From the NCBI GenBank assembly GCA_029990175.1, contig JARKIP010000033.1, positions 9,300,001-9,364,000 on the forward strand: a stretch of 64,000 nucleotides of DNA, in the 5' to 3' direction. Each line of letters opens with the position of its first letter. The stretch's first letter is position 1. Below are positions 34,430 through 45,736 of the stretch, in pieces. Position numbers and translations under genes: made by a program. The DNA is from Petunia secreta. Lineage: Eukaryota > Streptophyta > Magnoliopsida > Solanales > Solanaceae. The notes under the pieces were generated by a model that saw only the letters and a list, made by a program, of their open reading frames with translations, made no database searches and was not told the origin of the DNA.

Positions 34430-36218
34430 ATATAAAATCACCACCACTATGCCTTACCATTATGTGTCACAGGTTAAAATGGATAAACTTGATAAGAAAG
34501 TTGTTCAAGGCATCTTCATAGGGTACAGTTCTATTTCTAAAGTTTATCGAGTCTATCAACCTCAAACAGAGAAAGTGATCACAAGTAGAGATGTTCACTT
34601 TATTGAGGACCAACATTGGAATTGGGAGAAGCCCATGACCAATCTAAGAGATGATTCTCTGCTAGATCCAAATGAACTAGTAGATCATCTACCTGTGCGT
34701 GGCACAAGGTTGGTTTCAGATATCTATTAGAGATGCAATATTGCAATTTGTGTACCGGCAAGCTATGAAGAAGCAAAAGATGATGACAAATAGGTGGCTG
34801 CATGAGGAGATGATGATGATCAGAAAAAATCAGACGTGAAAGCCTGTTGAGAAACCTCCCAATAGAAAGATCATTGGTGTTAAATAGGTCTTTAGGACTA
34901 TAAAAAATGCAGATAGTTCTATAAACAAACACAAAGCAAGGCTTGTGGTAAAGGGTTATGCTCAAATATTTGGAGTAGACTACTCAGATACTTTCGCACC
35001 AGTTGCTCGGCTTGAGTCAATCAGATTATTACTAGCCATTTCAGTCCAAAAAGGCTGGAAAGTTTATCAACTTGATGTCAAGTCTGATTGTCTCAATGGT
35101 CTTTTGCAGGAGGAGATTTATGTTGAGCAACCAAAAGGCTTTATTGTCAAAGGTAGGAAAATAAGGTTTACTTGTTGAAGAAAGCTCTTTATGGTTTAAA
35201 GCAAGCACCAAGAGCTTGGTATAGCAAGAATGATGATCATTTACTGAGTTTAAGCTTCAAGAAGAATCTATACTTATTATTTAGTTATATGTTGACGATC
35301 TCTTTGTCACAGAAAGTAAGGTCGATCTTATTAAAGATTTCAAGCTGGAAATGATGAAGGTCTTTGAAATGACATACCTTGGATTGATGTCATACTTTTT
35401 TGGTATAGAGATCAAACAAAATGAAGAAAATGGTTTCATCTGCCAAAAGAAATATGCTCAAGAAATCCTTAAAAAGTTTCATATGGAAGATGGCAAAGCT
35501 ATTAGCACTCCAATGAATCAAAAGGAAAGGCTTCCTTTGGAGAAGAGAAGGTGGATAAAGCGCATTATAGAAGTCTTATTGGCTGCTTAATGTATTTGAC
35601 TGCAACTAGGCCTGATATCCTGTATGCAGTAAGTATTTTATCTCGATCATGCATTCTACTAGTGAGCTACACTTAAGAGCAGCTAAGAGAATTGTTAGAT
35701 ACATCAAAGGAACTGTTAACTATGGTGTGAAGTTCTGTAAAATTTCAAATTTTGAACTCCTTAAATTCTCTGATAGTGATTGGGCAGGTTCACTTGATGA
35801 TATAAATAGTACCTCAGGTTATTGTTTCAGTCTTGGATCAGGAGCTTTTTTTTAGTGCTCCAAGAAACAAGATACTGTAGCACAATCAACAGCTGAGGCA
35901 GAATTCATTGCTGCAACATCAGCTCTGAATCAAGCACTATGGTTGAGGAAATTTTTCTGTGATCTACATATGACGGAAGGCACTAAGACTTTTGTTGATA
36001 ACAAAGTCGCAATCTCTATTGCAAATAATCCAGTTTTTCATGGGAAAACTAAGAATTTTAACATTAAAATGTTCTTCGCAAGGGAGGTGCAGAAAGATGG
36101 AGATGTGAAGCTTCTTTACTGCAAAAGTATTGAGCAGGTTGCTAACTTTTTTACCAAGCCACTTCCTGTCAACAAGTTTGAGTTTTTCAGAGAAAAGCTA
36201 GGAGTATGCGAAATCTGA
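34430..36218 (+). pseudogene. Copia D integrase tail, RT and RNase H
   Basis: Starts at the integrase C-terminus (GIFIGYSSISKVYRVYQP), then a linker with many stops, RT start (VVKGYAQIFGVDYSDTFAPV), LYGLKQAPRAWYSKNDDH, the catalytic LYVDDLFVTES (about 35287) and FEMTYLGLMSYFFGIEIKQ. RNase H runs from about 35590 with LRAAKRIVRYIKGTVNYG, FSDSDWAGSLDD, STAEAEFIAATS and VDNKVAISIANNPVFH, to CEI and TGA 36216-36218. Frame changes occur near 35165, 35275, 35345, 35560 and 35650; a TAG at about 35853 interrupts the RNase H. Gag, protease and the integrase core are absent. Confidence 0.88.
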
Positions 36219-36230
36219 TCCAAGGAGGAG

Positions 36231-36319
36231 TGTTGACAATATGTCTCAGGATTTTCAGTAAAAAAAGATGGCATATTATCCCTGAAAAAGTGCAGAACAA
36301 TAGCTACTTTTTAGGTTTC
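36231..36319 (+). repeat. Copia D 3' LTR, left part
   Basis: Directly after the purine tract CCAAGGAGGAG the LTR begins TGTTGACAATATG at 36231. It is interrupted at 36319 by Copia C (duplicated GTTTC) and resumes at 45737. Confidence 0.8.
36315..36319. other. Target-site duplication of Copia C (left)
   Basis: GTTTC, repeated exactly at 45732-45736 after the CA end of the 3' LTR of Copia C. Confidence 0.9.
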
Positions 36320-36499
36320 TGATGGGAAATGCAAACCCAGTACTGTAGAAAGATTGAAATAAGAAAAGAATGAAAAGTCAAAGAAAGAAGAAAGAGAAAG
36401 AAAAAAGGCAAAGAGACAAAAGCTGCAGCAGAATAGTAACTTTGACAAAAATGTGGAAGAAAGAAAACGTGCAAATTAGGTGTTGCACTTTGGCACAGA

Positions 36500-37596
36500 G
36501 AAGTGGAGATGCAGAACCAGAAGTTGGATCAGGAATAGAATTAGAACCAGAGATGGAATTAGAATCAGAATCTAATTTGGAGCTAGAACTTGAACGAAAT
36601 TCTAGATGAGTTACTCCAGAGCCTATATTAAGGAGATCTAAAAGATTTTCTAAAGCTCCTGATAGGCTCTCTCTATCTCTCCATTACATACTTTTAACTG
36701 ATGCAGGAGAACAAGAGCATTTCAATGAAGCAATGCAGGTGAAGAACTCTAACAAGTGGAAGTTGGCCATGAAAGAAAATATGAATTCTCTTCACAAGAA
36801 TGAAACATGGACACTCACAGAGTTACCAAAGGGAAATAAGGCATTGCAAAACAAATGAGTGTACAGGGTTAAAGAAGAGCATGATGGTAAGAAGAGATAC
36901 AAAGCGCGAGTAGTAGTAAAAGGCTTTCAGCAGAAAGAAGGAATTGACTATATCGAGATCTTCTCTCCTATAGTTAAATTAACTATTATCAGGTTAGTGC
37001 TAAGTATCGTAGCTGCAGAAAATTTGCATTTGAAGCAGCTGCATGTCAAAACTGCTTTCTTACATGGTGACCCTGAGGAAGAAATCTACATGAAGCAACC
37101 TGAAGGCTTTCAAGTCCCTGGTAAAGAAAATTTTGTGTGCAGGTTGAAGAAAAGTCTGTATGGTCTAAAACAGGCTCCTAGACAGTGGTATAAGAAATTT
37201 GATGGATTCATGAATAATAATGGGTTCAAAAGATGTCAGATGGACCATTGTTGATATATCCAAAATCTTGATGAATCCTATATCATTTTATTGTTGTACG
37301 TTGATGATATGCTAATTGCAGGATCTAGTATAGATGAAATCAACAGGGTTAAACAATAATTGGCGGAGGAGTTTGAAATGAAGGACTTAAGACCAGCTAA
37401 GAAAATGCTTGGGATGAGAATTAGCAGAGATAGGTCTGAAGGAACGTTAAAGCTATCTCAAGAAAAGTACATACAAAAGGTACTTAGCAAGTTCAGTCTT
37501 CAAGATGCAAAGACTAGAAGCACTCCATTAGGAAGCCACCTCAATCTGTCTAAGGAGCAATCACGACAGATGAAGAAAGGAGACATATGTTGAAGG
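36500..37596 (+). pseudogene. Copia C connector and RT
   Basis: Acidic connector with Glu/Leu/Ser repeats (36535-36600), TGA at about 36607, then RT: YKARVVVKGFQQKEGIDY, LHVKTAFLHGDPEEEIYMKQ, LYGLKQAPRQWYKKFD, LLYVDDMLIAGS (about 37294), EFEMKDLRPAKKMLGMRISR and YIQKVLSKFSLQDAKTRSTP. Stops lie near 36856, 37252 and 37357. The frame is cut by the insertion of element G after GGTACCA. Confidence 0.88.
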
Positions 37597-37601
37597 TACC
37601 A
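37597..37601. other. Target-site duplication of gypsy G (left)
   Basis: TACCA, repeated exactly at 44622-44626. The uninterrupted sequence GGTACCATATGCTTC survives in Copia B at about 23580, which confirms the empty site. Confidence 0.92.
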
Positions 37602-38925
37602 TGATATTTCCTTAATATTTCCTCACATTTGAGTACTTTATTCGCACGTTTTCTAGTTAATGAATATGATTTTGCACTGATTTTGTGCCGTATGATTGTA
37701 GGTTGTTATATAGTGCAATTGGAGCTTTAAAGAGCATGATCGAGCAAGATAAGATTGGAATTTTATTGAGGATTGGATCGAGCACACGAAGGCACAACAC
37801 GAAGCAAGCTGCGGATGGAGGAAGCAGGAAACTGGCTTGGTGCCCTAGGTGGCGCGCCGCGCCAGGTATCGCGCCCAGCTTGTGGCGCGTTTGGTTGCGC
37901 GGCGCGGGACCATGATGTGCAAGTTTCGACGAATTCTACTTGTGTGCGCGCGTTCGGGGGCGCGGGGCGCCAGCTACAGCCACCCTGGAGCGTTTTTGGA
38001 CTTCCTATTTCGTCTAGGCGTAGGTGAAACTAATTACTAGGCCTTTGTAAACCCTATAAATACTCTTTTACTTCGTTTTTGAAGGGGGTTCAGACTTTGG
38101 AGCAAATTGGAGAGCTCATAATATCTTGAACAAAGGTTTTTCTTCCTTCCATTAATCTATTACATCATTATTTCATTATTTCATCAAATCCTTTTGTTGT
38201 TATTATGAGTATGCGTGGCTAATTCTTACGTTCTAGGGTTAGAGTATTTCATGAAAGTTGTTGTTTGAAGATTGATTTCCATTAATTGAATCCCATAACG
38301 GATTGCTTATCCTTTCTTGATTTCACTTGTGTAATTGTCAGGGCCCGATAATTATGCATTATCTATGGATTTTAGATTGAACTCGAAAGAGGGAATTTAT
38401 GAACGCAATAAGAAATAGTAGAGCTAGATTGTGAACCTGGGCATCGGGGAACCAATTTTTGGGTAGCATAGACATATACTTGCTCGCCTAGCTTAACTAA
38501 TCACAGAATTCGTTAATGCGTGCACGTGATTCAACCCATAGACATATAGGGATTGGAGTAGCCTGCATAGACCGTGAAGAATCGAAAGGTTTTTACGGGT
38601 ACATTTAATTTGTTAGTTAGTAATCCAAGATTTAAGAAGTGGAATCAATTGGAAAACTCAACTGGATTGTTCGTAACTCTGACCCTGGCCGTCTTATTAA
38701 TATTGTTTACAACCAACTTTTGCTCCATTGTTTGAATTCACTTCTACCAGTTTAATTGTTGTTCTTTAGTTAATAAAATCCTCACTATTGGAAAAAGATC
38801 CCCGAGTAGTTGTTAAGAAATTGTTTGTTAGAAGTTCAATCTGAATAGTCCTCGTGGGAACGATACTCTACTTATATTTTATTAGTTGTCGACCACGTAT
38901 ACTTGCGTGTGCGTTGGGAGCAACA
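37602..38925 (+). repeat. 5' LTR of gypsy G
   Basis: 1324 bp, TGATATTTCC...GGGAGCAACA. It lacks about 20 bases near its start that the 3' LTR has. TATA box TATAAA at 38055-38060. A strikingly GC-rich island (about 37845-37990) lies 60-210 bp upstream of the TATA box. Confidence 0.9.
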
Positions 38926-38931
38926 AATTTT

Positions 38932-38950
38932 TCGGCGCCGTTGCCGGGGA
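38932..38950 (+). other. Primer-binding site of gypsy G (Asp tRNA)
   Basis: CGGCGCCGTTGCCGGGGA differs by one base from the complement of the 3' end of plant Asp tRNA, the primer of Athila/Tat elements. It lies six bases after the LTR. Confidence 0.85.
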
Positions 38951-39068
38951 CTAAATAATTAACTGTCTTCTTTTCAGACGATTTATTATTTTCTATTTAG
39001 GTTTAATTTGTGTTTTGAGTTTTGTGTTGTTTCAGGTATTAGGTCCTGCTTGATCTTTACCTACAGGA

Positions 39069-41202
39069 ATGGCAGCAGAACGAGCTTTAGCTGTGCGAGA
39101 TGTTTCTCTCCCCAGCCTGGAGGGAGTAGCCTCGAGCATAGTTAAGCCTGAAATTACTGGAAACTTTGAGATTAAGTCCGGCATGATACAACTGTTACAT
39201 AGTGACTGGACAATTTGCTGGATTGCTTAGCGAGGATCCACAACAACATATCCAGAATTTCTTGGAAATCAGTGATACTTATACATCGATGGGAGTTCAT
39301 ATTGATTATGTTCGCTTTACATTGTTCCCGTTTTCACTGATTGGGGCAGCAAAGAGGTGGTTAAAGGCTGAAAAGTCTGGGTATATCACTATTTGGGATG
39401 ATTCGGCTAAGAAGTTCTTAGCTAAGTTTTATCCATCTGCCAAGACAGCCCGGCTGAGGAGTGAAATTATGTCCTTCAGACAGATAGAAGGAGAGTCTTT
39501 GTATTCAGCATGGGAGCGGTTTAAAGCCTTACTGAGAGATTGTCCACACCATAACCAATCAAATGAGATACTGGCACACACTTTTGTTGAGGGGTTGACT
39601 GCGCATACTAAGATCGTAGTAGATGCTGCTGCTGGAGGCCAAGTACTGGCCTTAAACTTTGACTAGATTTATGAGTTACTAGACAAGTTTTCGCAAAGAA
39701 ATCTTGACTGGCAGGGAGATGGCAGAGCTACTACACAGAAATCTGCTGGGGTACTTCAATTAGATGCAGTTTAAGAGCTGAGGGCGAAGATGGATGCTAT
39801 TTCCAATCAAATTAGCAAGCTAGCTCTGCCAAAGACTCAGCAACCAGTGACTCCAGTGCAACAACTCCAGAGTTTTTGTGAGGTTTGTGGTCAAGATCAT
39901 GCTACAGAGGTTTGCTCCTCTAATCCAGAGTCAGTTTATTATGTGGGTAATCAAAACAGGCTCTAGGGTCAAAATCAGTTTGGTAATGCTTATTATCAAG
40001 GCAATACGAGAGCCTCAAATAATTACCACCCACTTCCAGCTCCACCACAGCAGGTTAGCAATTCAGTTGAAGATATGCTAAAGCACATAATGGCGGGCCA
40101 GCAGAGAATGATAGCTGACACGGCACCCCATGCACAGGCCATACACGATCTTGCCGATGCTCAAAAGAACCTAGAGCACCAGTTGGGGCAGTTGGTGGGA
40201 GAAATAAGTACTGTTAAAAAGGGGCCTGAGCAATGTCTTGCAGTGACTTTAATTGAAGGTGGAGAGCTGATGGACAAGTCTGAGGAGAGAGCTGAAATAG
40301 AAAAAGTTGAAAAAGTGGAGAAGGTAAGGAAGAAAGAAAAGAGAAAGGAGGCACCTCTGCCGCCTCCACCATTCCCGCAGAGACTTATACCATCGAAGGA
40401 TTTTGCCCAGTATCAAAAATTTGTGAGTATGTTGAAAGAGCATCAAGTTAACATTCCTTTGACTGATGTGTTTGAATTGATGCCATCCTTTGTGAAGTTC
40501 TTAAAAGAGATTTTAGTCAAGAAGAAAAAGCCTCAAGAGATAGATACAGTTGAGTTAGTCGAGGAGTGCAGCACAATCTTGAGCAAGCTACCTCCAAAAC
40601 TTCAAGATCCTGGGAGGTTTACTATTCCTTGCGCCATTGAAGGGCATAATATCATTGGTGCATCGTGTGATCTGGGTGCGAGCATAAATCTCATGCCTCT
40701 ATCTTTTTACAAAAGGTTAGGGCTAGGAGCAATCAAGCCCTCATCAGTTACTCTTAAGATGGCGGATGGATCACTTACTCACCCTGATGGTAAGTTGGAG
40801 GATGTGTTGCTTAAAGTTGGTAAGTTTACATTCTCTGCTGATTTTGTAGTCCTAGATTATGAAGAGGACCGAGAAGCTCCAATCATTTTGGGGAGACCAT
40901 TCTTCGTCACCTTGAACGCACTGATTGAAATGGAGCTGGGTGAGATGTCTGTTAGAGCGCATGGAGAAAAGGTTACTTTCAAGGTTTATAATGAGAAAGA
41001 GCACATAATTAAGGCTGAAGAGTGCTCTATGATCGAATGTGTCAAACAAGAACATGGAAGTAAACCAAATGACAAGTGTGAGCAGAATGTGGAACAAGAT
41101 AGCAAGGGCACATCATATGTGAAGTTGAAGAAGGGTTCTCTCAAAGAAAGGAAGAAAGCAAAGGTTCGTCGTAAGAAGAGAAGACATAAATGCTGGAAGT
41201 GA
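39069..41202 (+). pseudogene. Gypsy G gag-protease
   Basis: ATG 39069 (MAAERALAVRD) opens a short frame; a frameshift near 39197 moves it to the main frame, which runs to TGA 41200-41202 with three in-frame stops (about 39664, 39772 and 39964). Gag core: EDPQQHIQNFLEISDTY, FSLIGAAKRWLKA, FYPSAKTARLRSEIMSFRQ, YSAWERFKALLRDCPHH. A zinc-finger-like CEVCGQDHATEVC lies at about 39875. A Glu/Lys-rich and Pro-rich linker precedes the protease, which has the active-site CDLGASINLMP (Asp at 40669-40671) and IILGRPFF. A basic tail ends the protein. There is no RT. The few lesions suggest fairly recent activity, probably with enzymes supplied by a relative. Confidence 0.88.
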
Positions 41203-43276
41203 GTTAAAAGTGTCGTCGTGCCACGACGTTAACTGAGGCGCTTCTCGGGAGGCAACTCGAGTTTGTACTTGTATTATTTTATTTATAGTGTCACGTAGTT
41301 TTTATTTTTTCTTGGATTGCAGGTTCATGTAATGTCGAGTTTATGTGTGGGGTGTCCTTACCCTTGCCTAATATTGTTGACCTGATGAGGGAAGTCTGAG
41401 TACCTCATACTATACGGAAGTTTGGAGGAAGCTAGCACCAAGGACTAGAGCCTTCAGGGAAGTTCTTTTACCCCTTGTACTTTATTCTTTGTCGCACTGA
41501 GGACATTGCTTAGTTTTAAGTGTGGAGTGGGGAACTCTCCTTTATTTTTGAGGTTAGGTATGCATGTACCGTTAGGATTTTTGCTTTGTCGCTTGGCTTT
41601 ATTTTTATTTGTTTCTTGCTTTAATATGTGAAAAAATGAAAAAAAAAATTAGAAAACCAATGAAAAAAATTTTCAAAAAGATTTTATTTTTAGTCCTTAT
41701 TAGTGGTACATGTCATCTACCCCGTGGTTTTTCTAATGGCCTCGGTTCTTTTCCACGGGGGGCCTTTGAACCGGGTAGTTTTTATTTTTAGGATTAGAAT
41801 AGTTAGTATAGGTGACCCTAGACGAAGGAAATAGGTAGAATGCTAGGTGCCTTTGATTTGTTTGATACCGGTGGACTTGAATTTGTTGCATGTGCTATTT
41901 GTGGTGTCCTTTGGTTTTAAATTGTGATGCATGCCTAGAATAAATGGAATGACCCCTTTGAGATGCTTGAGTCCACTCGCTTGGCTTTGTTGTGGACCTT
42001 TGTGCATTAGTGCTTAATTTTCCACAAGTTGCACTCTAATTGCTTAATTGAGAGTTGTGATGGAGCCTTTTTGTGTAGATTGTGTGCAATGTGTGTTGTA
42101 AGGCATATTCTTATTATACTCCATGTTTGCATATTGGTGTCTAGAACTTGCCCCGTGTGTGTGCAAAGCGAAATCCTAGGTTTGCTCTAGTCGGAAAATG
42201 ATACAGGTCTTCTTTTGATCTGCCTACCCTTATATATACACCTTGGACGTGATTGTTGTGATCTCTTTGACCTTTTTGTTGGCGCCCACACCCCAAGCCT
42301 ACCCATTCATTCTAAATTGTTTTCTTTTGGCCCTTTACTCCTTAAGCACTTTAATTGATAATGTGATTTATGTGGAGTTGTGGTTGAAATATTGGGATGT
42401 TTTTTAGTGGAACCAATGAGGGGAACCAATGAGGTGAATATGTAAGGAATTGTGTAGTAGTTGATTATGATCATTGGCAAGGTTTGGAAAGAAGTGAATA
42501 GGAAAAAAAACAAAATGAAAAGAAAAAGAAAAAAGAGCAAAGCTGAAAAAATTTGGAAAAAGAAATAAATAGAGAAGAATATCCATCCTTGCTAGTGTGT
42601 GCTTAATAGAAAATAATTGCTACTTGTTGAGAAGGTGTGTGTGAAAGTTGTTGATTGGGTGGCTTTGATGAGATTTGTACTTAAATTAATTGTGATGTAT
42701 TAAAGTGCTTAGGGAGGTAGTCACTATTATCCATATGTATCCTACCAGCCCCTTAGCCTACATTACAACCTTTTTAAAGTCCTAGTTAATCCTGATTGGA
42801 GTGAGCTTACATTAGTAGAGTCCTACACTACGGGCAAGCCTATGGTACATCATGTGTGACATGTGAGTCTTTCATGAGAGTGAGTGAATTCTTTCTATGC
42901 TATTGTCCCCGTTCTATTCTTGATATTCATTGTTGTGTGTGATATTTTGGGGACACTCTCTTGCTTCATTGTTTGGTGAGGGCACATGGTTTGCATGAGA
43001 TAGGTAAAGTCGTAGCTTTTTGGTTGAGCAGATAGGTATGACTTTGTGGGAGCATGGTTGCAATGAGTCGAGTTTGTTCATTTGAGTTGTCTTGGGGTGG
43101 TTGTTCTCGTATTTAGAGTTTGTTATATTGTTGGCATGTTTGTTGGACCCATAGTAGTCGTGTGTGCATTTGTTCAATGATCGGTATCAACCATAGTCAT
43201 AGGCAGACCTGTTCATTCTAGGTTGGGATGTTATTTGTGATTGCTCGAGGGCGAGCAAAGGTTCAAGTGTGGGTGG
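41203..43276 (+). other. 3' noncoding region of gypsy G
   Basis: About 2.07 kb without a credible ORF. It holds the palindrome CGTCGTG-C-CACGACG (41214-41228), the block shared with 910-2085 (from GCCTTCAGGGAAGTT at 41452) and a purine/GT-rich stretch (GTTCAAGTGTGGGTGG, 43261-43276) that fits a polypurine tract. Confidence 0.7.
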
Positions 43277-44621
43277 TGATGTTTGGCATTTTATGCCTAT
43301 ATTTCCTCAATATTTCCTCACGTTTGAGTACTTTATTCGCACGTTTTCTAGTTAATGAATGTGATTTTGCACTGATTTTGTGTCGTATGATTGTAGGTTG
43401 TTATGAAGTACAATTGGAGCTTTAAAGAGCATGATCGAGCAAGAAAAGATTGGAACTTGATTGAGGATTGGATCCAGCACACGAAGGCACAACACGAAGC
43501 AAGCTACGGACAGAGGAAGCAGGAAATTGGCTTGGCGCCCTAGGTGGCATGCCGCGCCAGGTATCGCGCCCAGCCTCTGGCGCGTTTGGTTGCGCGGCGC
43601 GGGACCATGGCCTGCAAGTTTCGACGGGTTCTGCTTGTGTGCGCGCGTTCGGGGGCGCGGGGCGCCAGCTACAGCGCCCCTGGAGCGTTTTTGGACTTCC
43701 TATTTCGTTTAGGCTTAGGTGTAACTAATTACTAGGCCTTTGTAAACCCTATAAGTACTCTTTTACTTCATTATTGAAGGGGGTTCAGACTTTGGAGCAA
43801 ATTGGTGAGCTCATAACATCTTGAACAAGGGTTTTTCTTCCTTCCATTAATATATTACATTATTATTTCATTATTTCATCAAATCCTTGTGTTGTTATTA
43901 TCAGTATGCGTGGCTAACTCTTACGTTCTAGGGTTAGAGTATTTAATGAAAGCTGCTGTTTGAAGATTGATTTCCATTAATTGAATCCCATAACGGATTG
44001 CTTATTCTTTTTTGATTTCATTTGTGTAATTGTCAGGGCCCGATAATTATGCATTATCTATGATTTTTAGATTGAACTCGAAAGAGGGAATTTATGAACG
44101 CAATAAGAAAGAGTAGAGCTAGATTGTGAACCTGGGCATCGGGGAACCAATTTGTGGGTAGGATAGACATATACTTGCTCGCCTAGCTTAACTAATCACA
44201 GAATTCGTTAATGCGTGCACGTGATTCAACCCATAGACATATAGGGATTGGAGTAGCCTGCATAGACCGTGAACAATCGAAAGGTTTTCACGGGTACATT
44301 TAATCTGTTAGTTAGTAATACGGAATTTAATAAGTGGAATCAATTGGAAATTTCAACTGGATTGTTCGTAACTCTGACCTGGACCCTCTCATTAATATTG
44401 TTTACAACCAACTTTTGCTTCATTATTTGAATTCACTTCTACCATTTTAATTGATGTTCTTTAGTTAATAAAATCCTAACTATTGGAAAAAGATTCCTGA
44501 GTAGTTGTTAAGAAATTGTTTGTTAGAAGTCCAGTCTGAATAGTCCTCGTGGGAACGATACTCTACTTATCACTTTATTACTTGTCGACCACGTATACTT
44601 GCGTGTGCTTTGGGAGCAACA
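43277..44621 (+). repeat. 3' LTR of gypsy G
   Basis: 1345 bp, TGATGTTTGG...GGGAGCAACA, matching 37602-38925 along its length apart from about 20 extra bases at the start. The TATA box has one change (TATAAGTA, about 43750). The GC-rich island recurs at about 43540-43690. Confidence 0.9.
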
Positions 44622-44626
44622 TACCA

Positions 44627-45303
44627 TACGCTTCAGCAGTATGAAGCTTGATGTATGCTATGGTGTGTACCAGACCCGACATAGCCCCTACAGTTGGAGT
44701 TGTCAGCAGATGTAAGATCCCTTAAAGGCACTTCAGGTATGGCACTTTGTTTCAAAAGGAGCAATATTATCTTACAAGCGTTTTCTTATGCAAACCTAGG
44801 TGGTGATCTGGATAGTCGAAAAAGTACCACAGAAGATGTGTTTATTTTGGTTGGTACTGCTGTTAGTTGGATGTCCAGACATCAGAAAAGTGTTGCCTTG
44901 TCTACTACCGAAGTAGAATACATGGAAATATCATAAGCTACAAAAGAGATGATTTGGCTCAGTAACTTTTTGGAAGAGTTAGGCAAAATGCAAAACGAAT
45001 GTGCACTCTTCAGTGATAGTCAAAGTGCAATTCATCCTGCCAAGAATCCAGTATTTCATGCAAGATCAAAGTATATCCATAAGAGGTACCATCATATCCG
45101 GGAGTTGATAAGTAATGGAACTCTCGCTGAAGAAGATACCGGGATCAAAGAACCCTGCGGACATGCTGACTAAGGTCGTTGGAGTTGATAAGCTGAGGCT
45201 GTGCATTGCCTCAGTTAGCCTTCAAGACTAGTAATGGGAAGGCGCCACATAGAGAACATGTAATATTTTTTTTCTTTGATGTACATGGATTTGAGGGAGA
45301 GAT
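44627..45303 (+). pseudogene. Copia C RNase H
   Basis: Continues RT after the insertion: MLCYGVYQTRHS-region frames, then LKGTSGMALCFKRSNIILQ, SRKSTTEDVF, SWMSRHQKSVALSTTEVEYM, TAA at about 44934, then SDSQSAIHPAKNPVFHARSK. A deletion near 44708 joins VVSRC- and LKGTSG-parts compared with Copia B. A purine tract (GGATTTGAGGGAGAGAT) leads into the LTR. Confidence 0.85.
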
Positions 45304-45731
45304 TGATGGGAAATGCAAACCCAGTACTGTAAAAAGATTGAAATAAGAAAATAATGAGAAGTCAAAGAAAGAAGAAAGATAGAGAGAAAAAAGACAAAGA
45401 GACAAAAACTGTAGCAGAATAGTAACTTTGACAAAAATGTGAAAGAAAGAGAACGTGCAAATTAGGTGTTGCACTTCGGCGAAGAGAATTAATTCGGCGT
45501 ATTCACGTTTTGTTGTTTTGCCTATATATAGGTAGAGCTCTCAGCATTTGTAATCATCACTCACAAATATTTTCTTTTCTTTCTCTCTATCAATAAAAGT
45601 ATTCTCTGTGTGGTTGTGGACGTAGGCAAAAATTGCCGAACCACGTAAATCTCGTGCCTTGTCTTGTGAATTTTATTATTTTACTAATTAAAAAATTTTT
45701 TCTATCCACTAGCCTAGCACGCTTCCCAACA
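45304..45731 (+). repeat. 3' LTR of Copia C
   Basis: 428 bp, TGATGGGAAATGC...CTTCCCAACA, TATA box CCTATATATAGG at about 45520. Its first 170 bases match the remnant at 36320-36495. Confidence 0.9.
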
Positions 45732-45736
45732 GTTTC

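Larger units (their letters stand above)
31367..35274 (+). repeat. Composite duplicated block, copy 2
   Basis: Partner of 13625-17532. Here both ends are continuous with the parent elements (Copia A on the left, Copia D on the right), so copy 2 is the source arrangement and copy 1 the excised or copied piece. Confidence 0.85.
37602..44621 (+). mobile_element. Athila-like gypsy element G, complete, gag-protease only (7020 bp)
   Basis: Two LTRs, an Asp-tRNA primer-binding site, gag and protease, a 2 kb noncoding 3' region ending in a purine-rich tract and a perfect 5 bp target-site duplication. RT, RNase H, integrase and the env-like ORF are all absent. The phrase after the protease (palindrome at 41214-41228, then GAGGCGCTTCTCGGGAGGCA) is what I associate with the end of pol in Athila elements, so the missing pol appears to have been removed cleanly. 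It inserted into Copia C in sense orientation. Confidence 0.9.
36320..45731 (+). mobile_element. Copia element C, internally deleted, hosting gypsy G
   Basis: Starts TGATGGGAAATGCAAACC and ends CTTCCCAACA, with a perfect 5 bp duplication GTTTC. The left LTR is cut after about 175 bp (to about 36495) and joined to the acidic connector before RT, so primer-binding site, gag, protease and integrase are lost. RT follows to 37596, element G (37602-44621) intervenes, and RNase H and the 3' LTR complete it. It is a relative of Copia B (same pol motifs, same LTR ends), but its LTR body differs. Confidence 0.9.

Noticed and set aside
37685..38040. Arg/Ala/Gly-rich open frames in the LTR of element G
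   Set aside because: They come from the GC-rich island, where stop codons are rare; they lie in an LTR and have no start or domain support, although the 3' LTR has similar frames.
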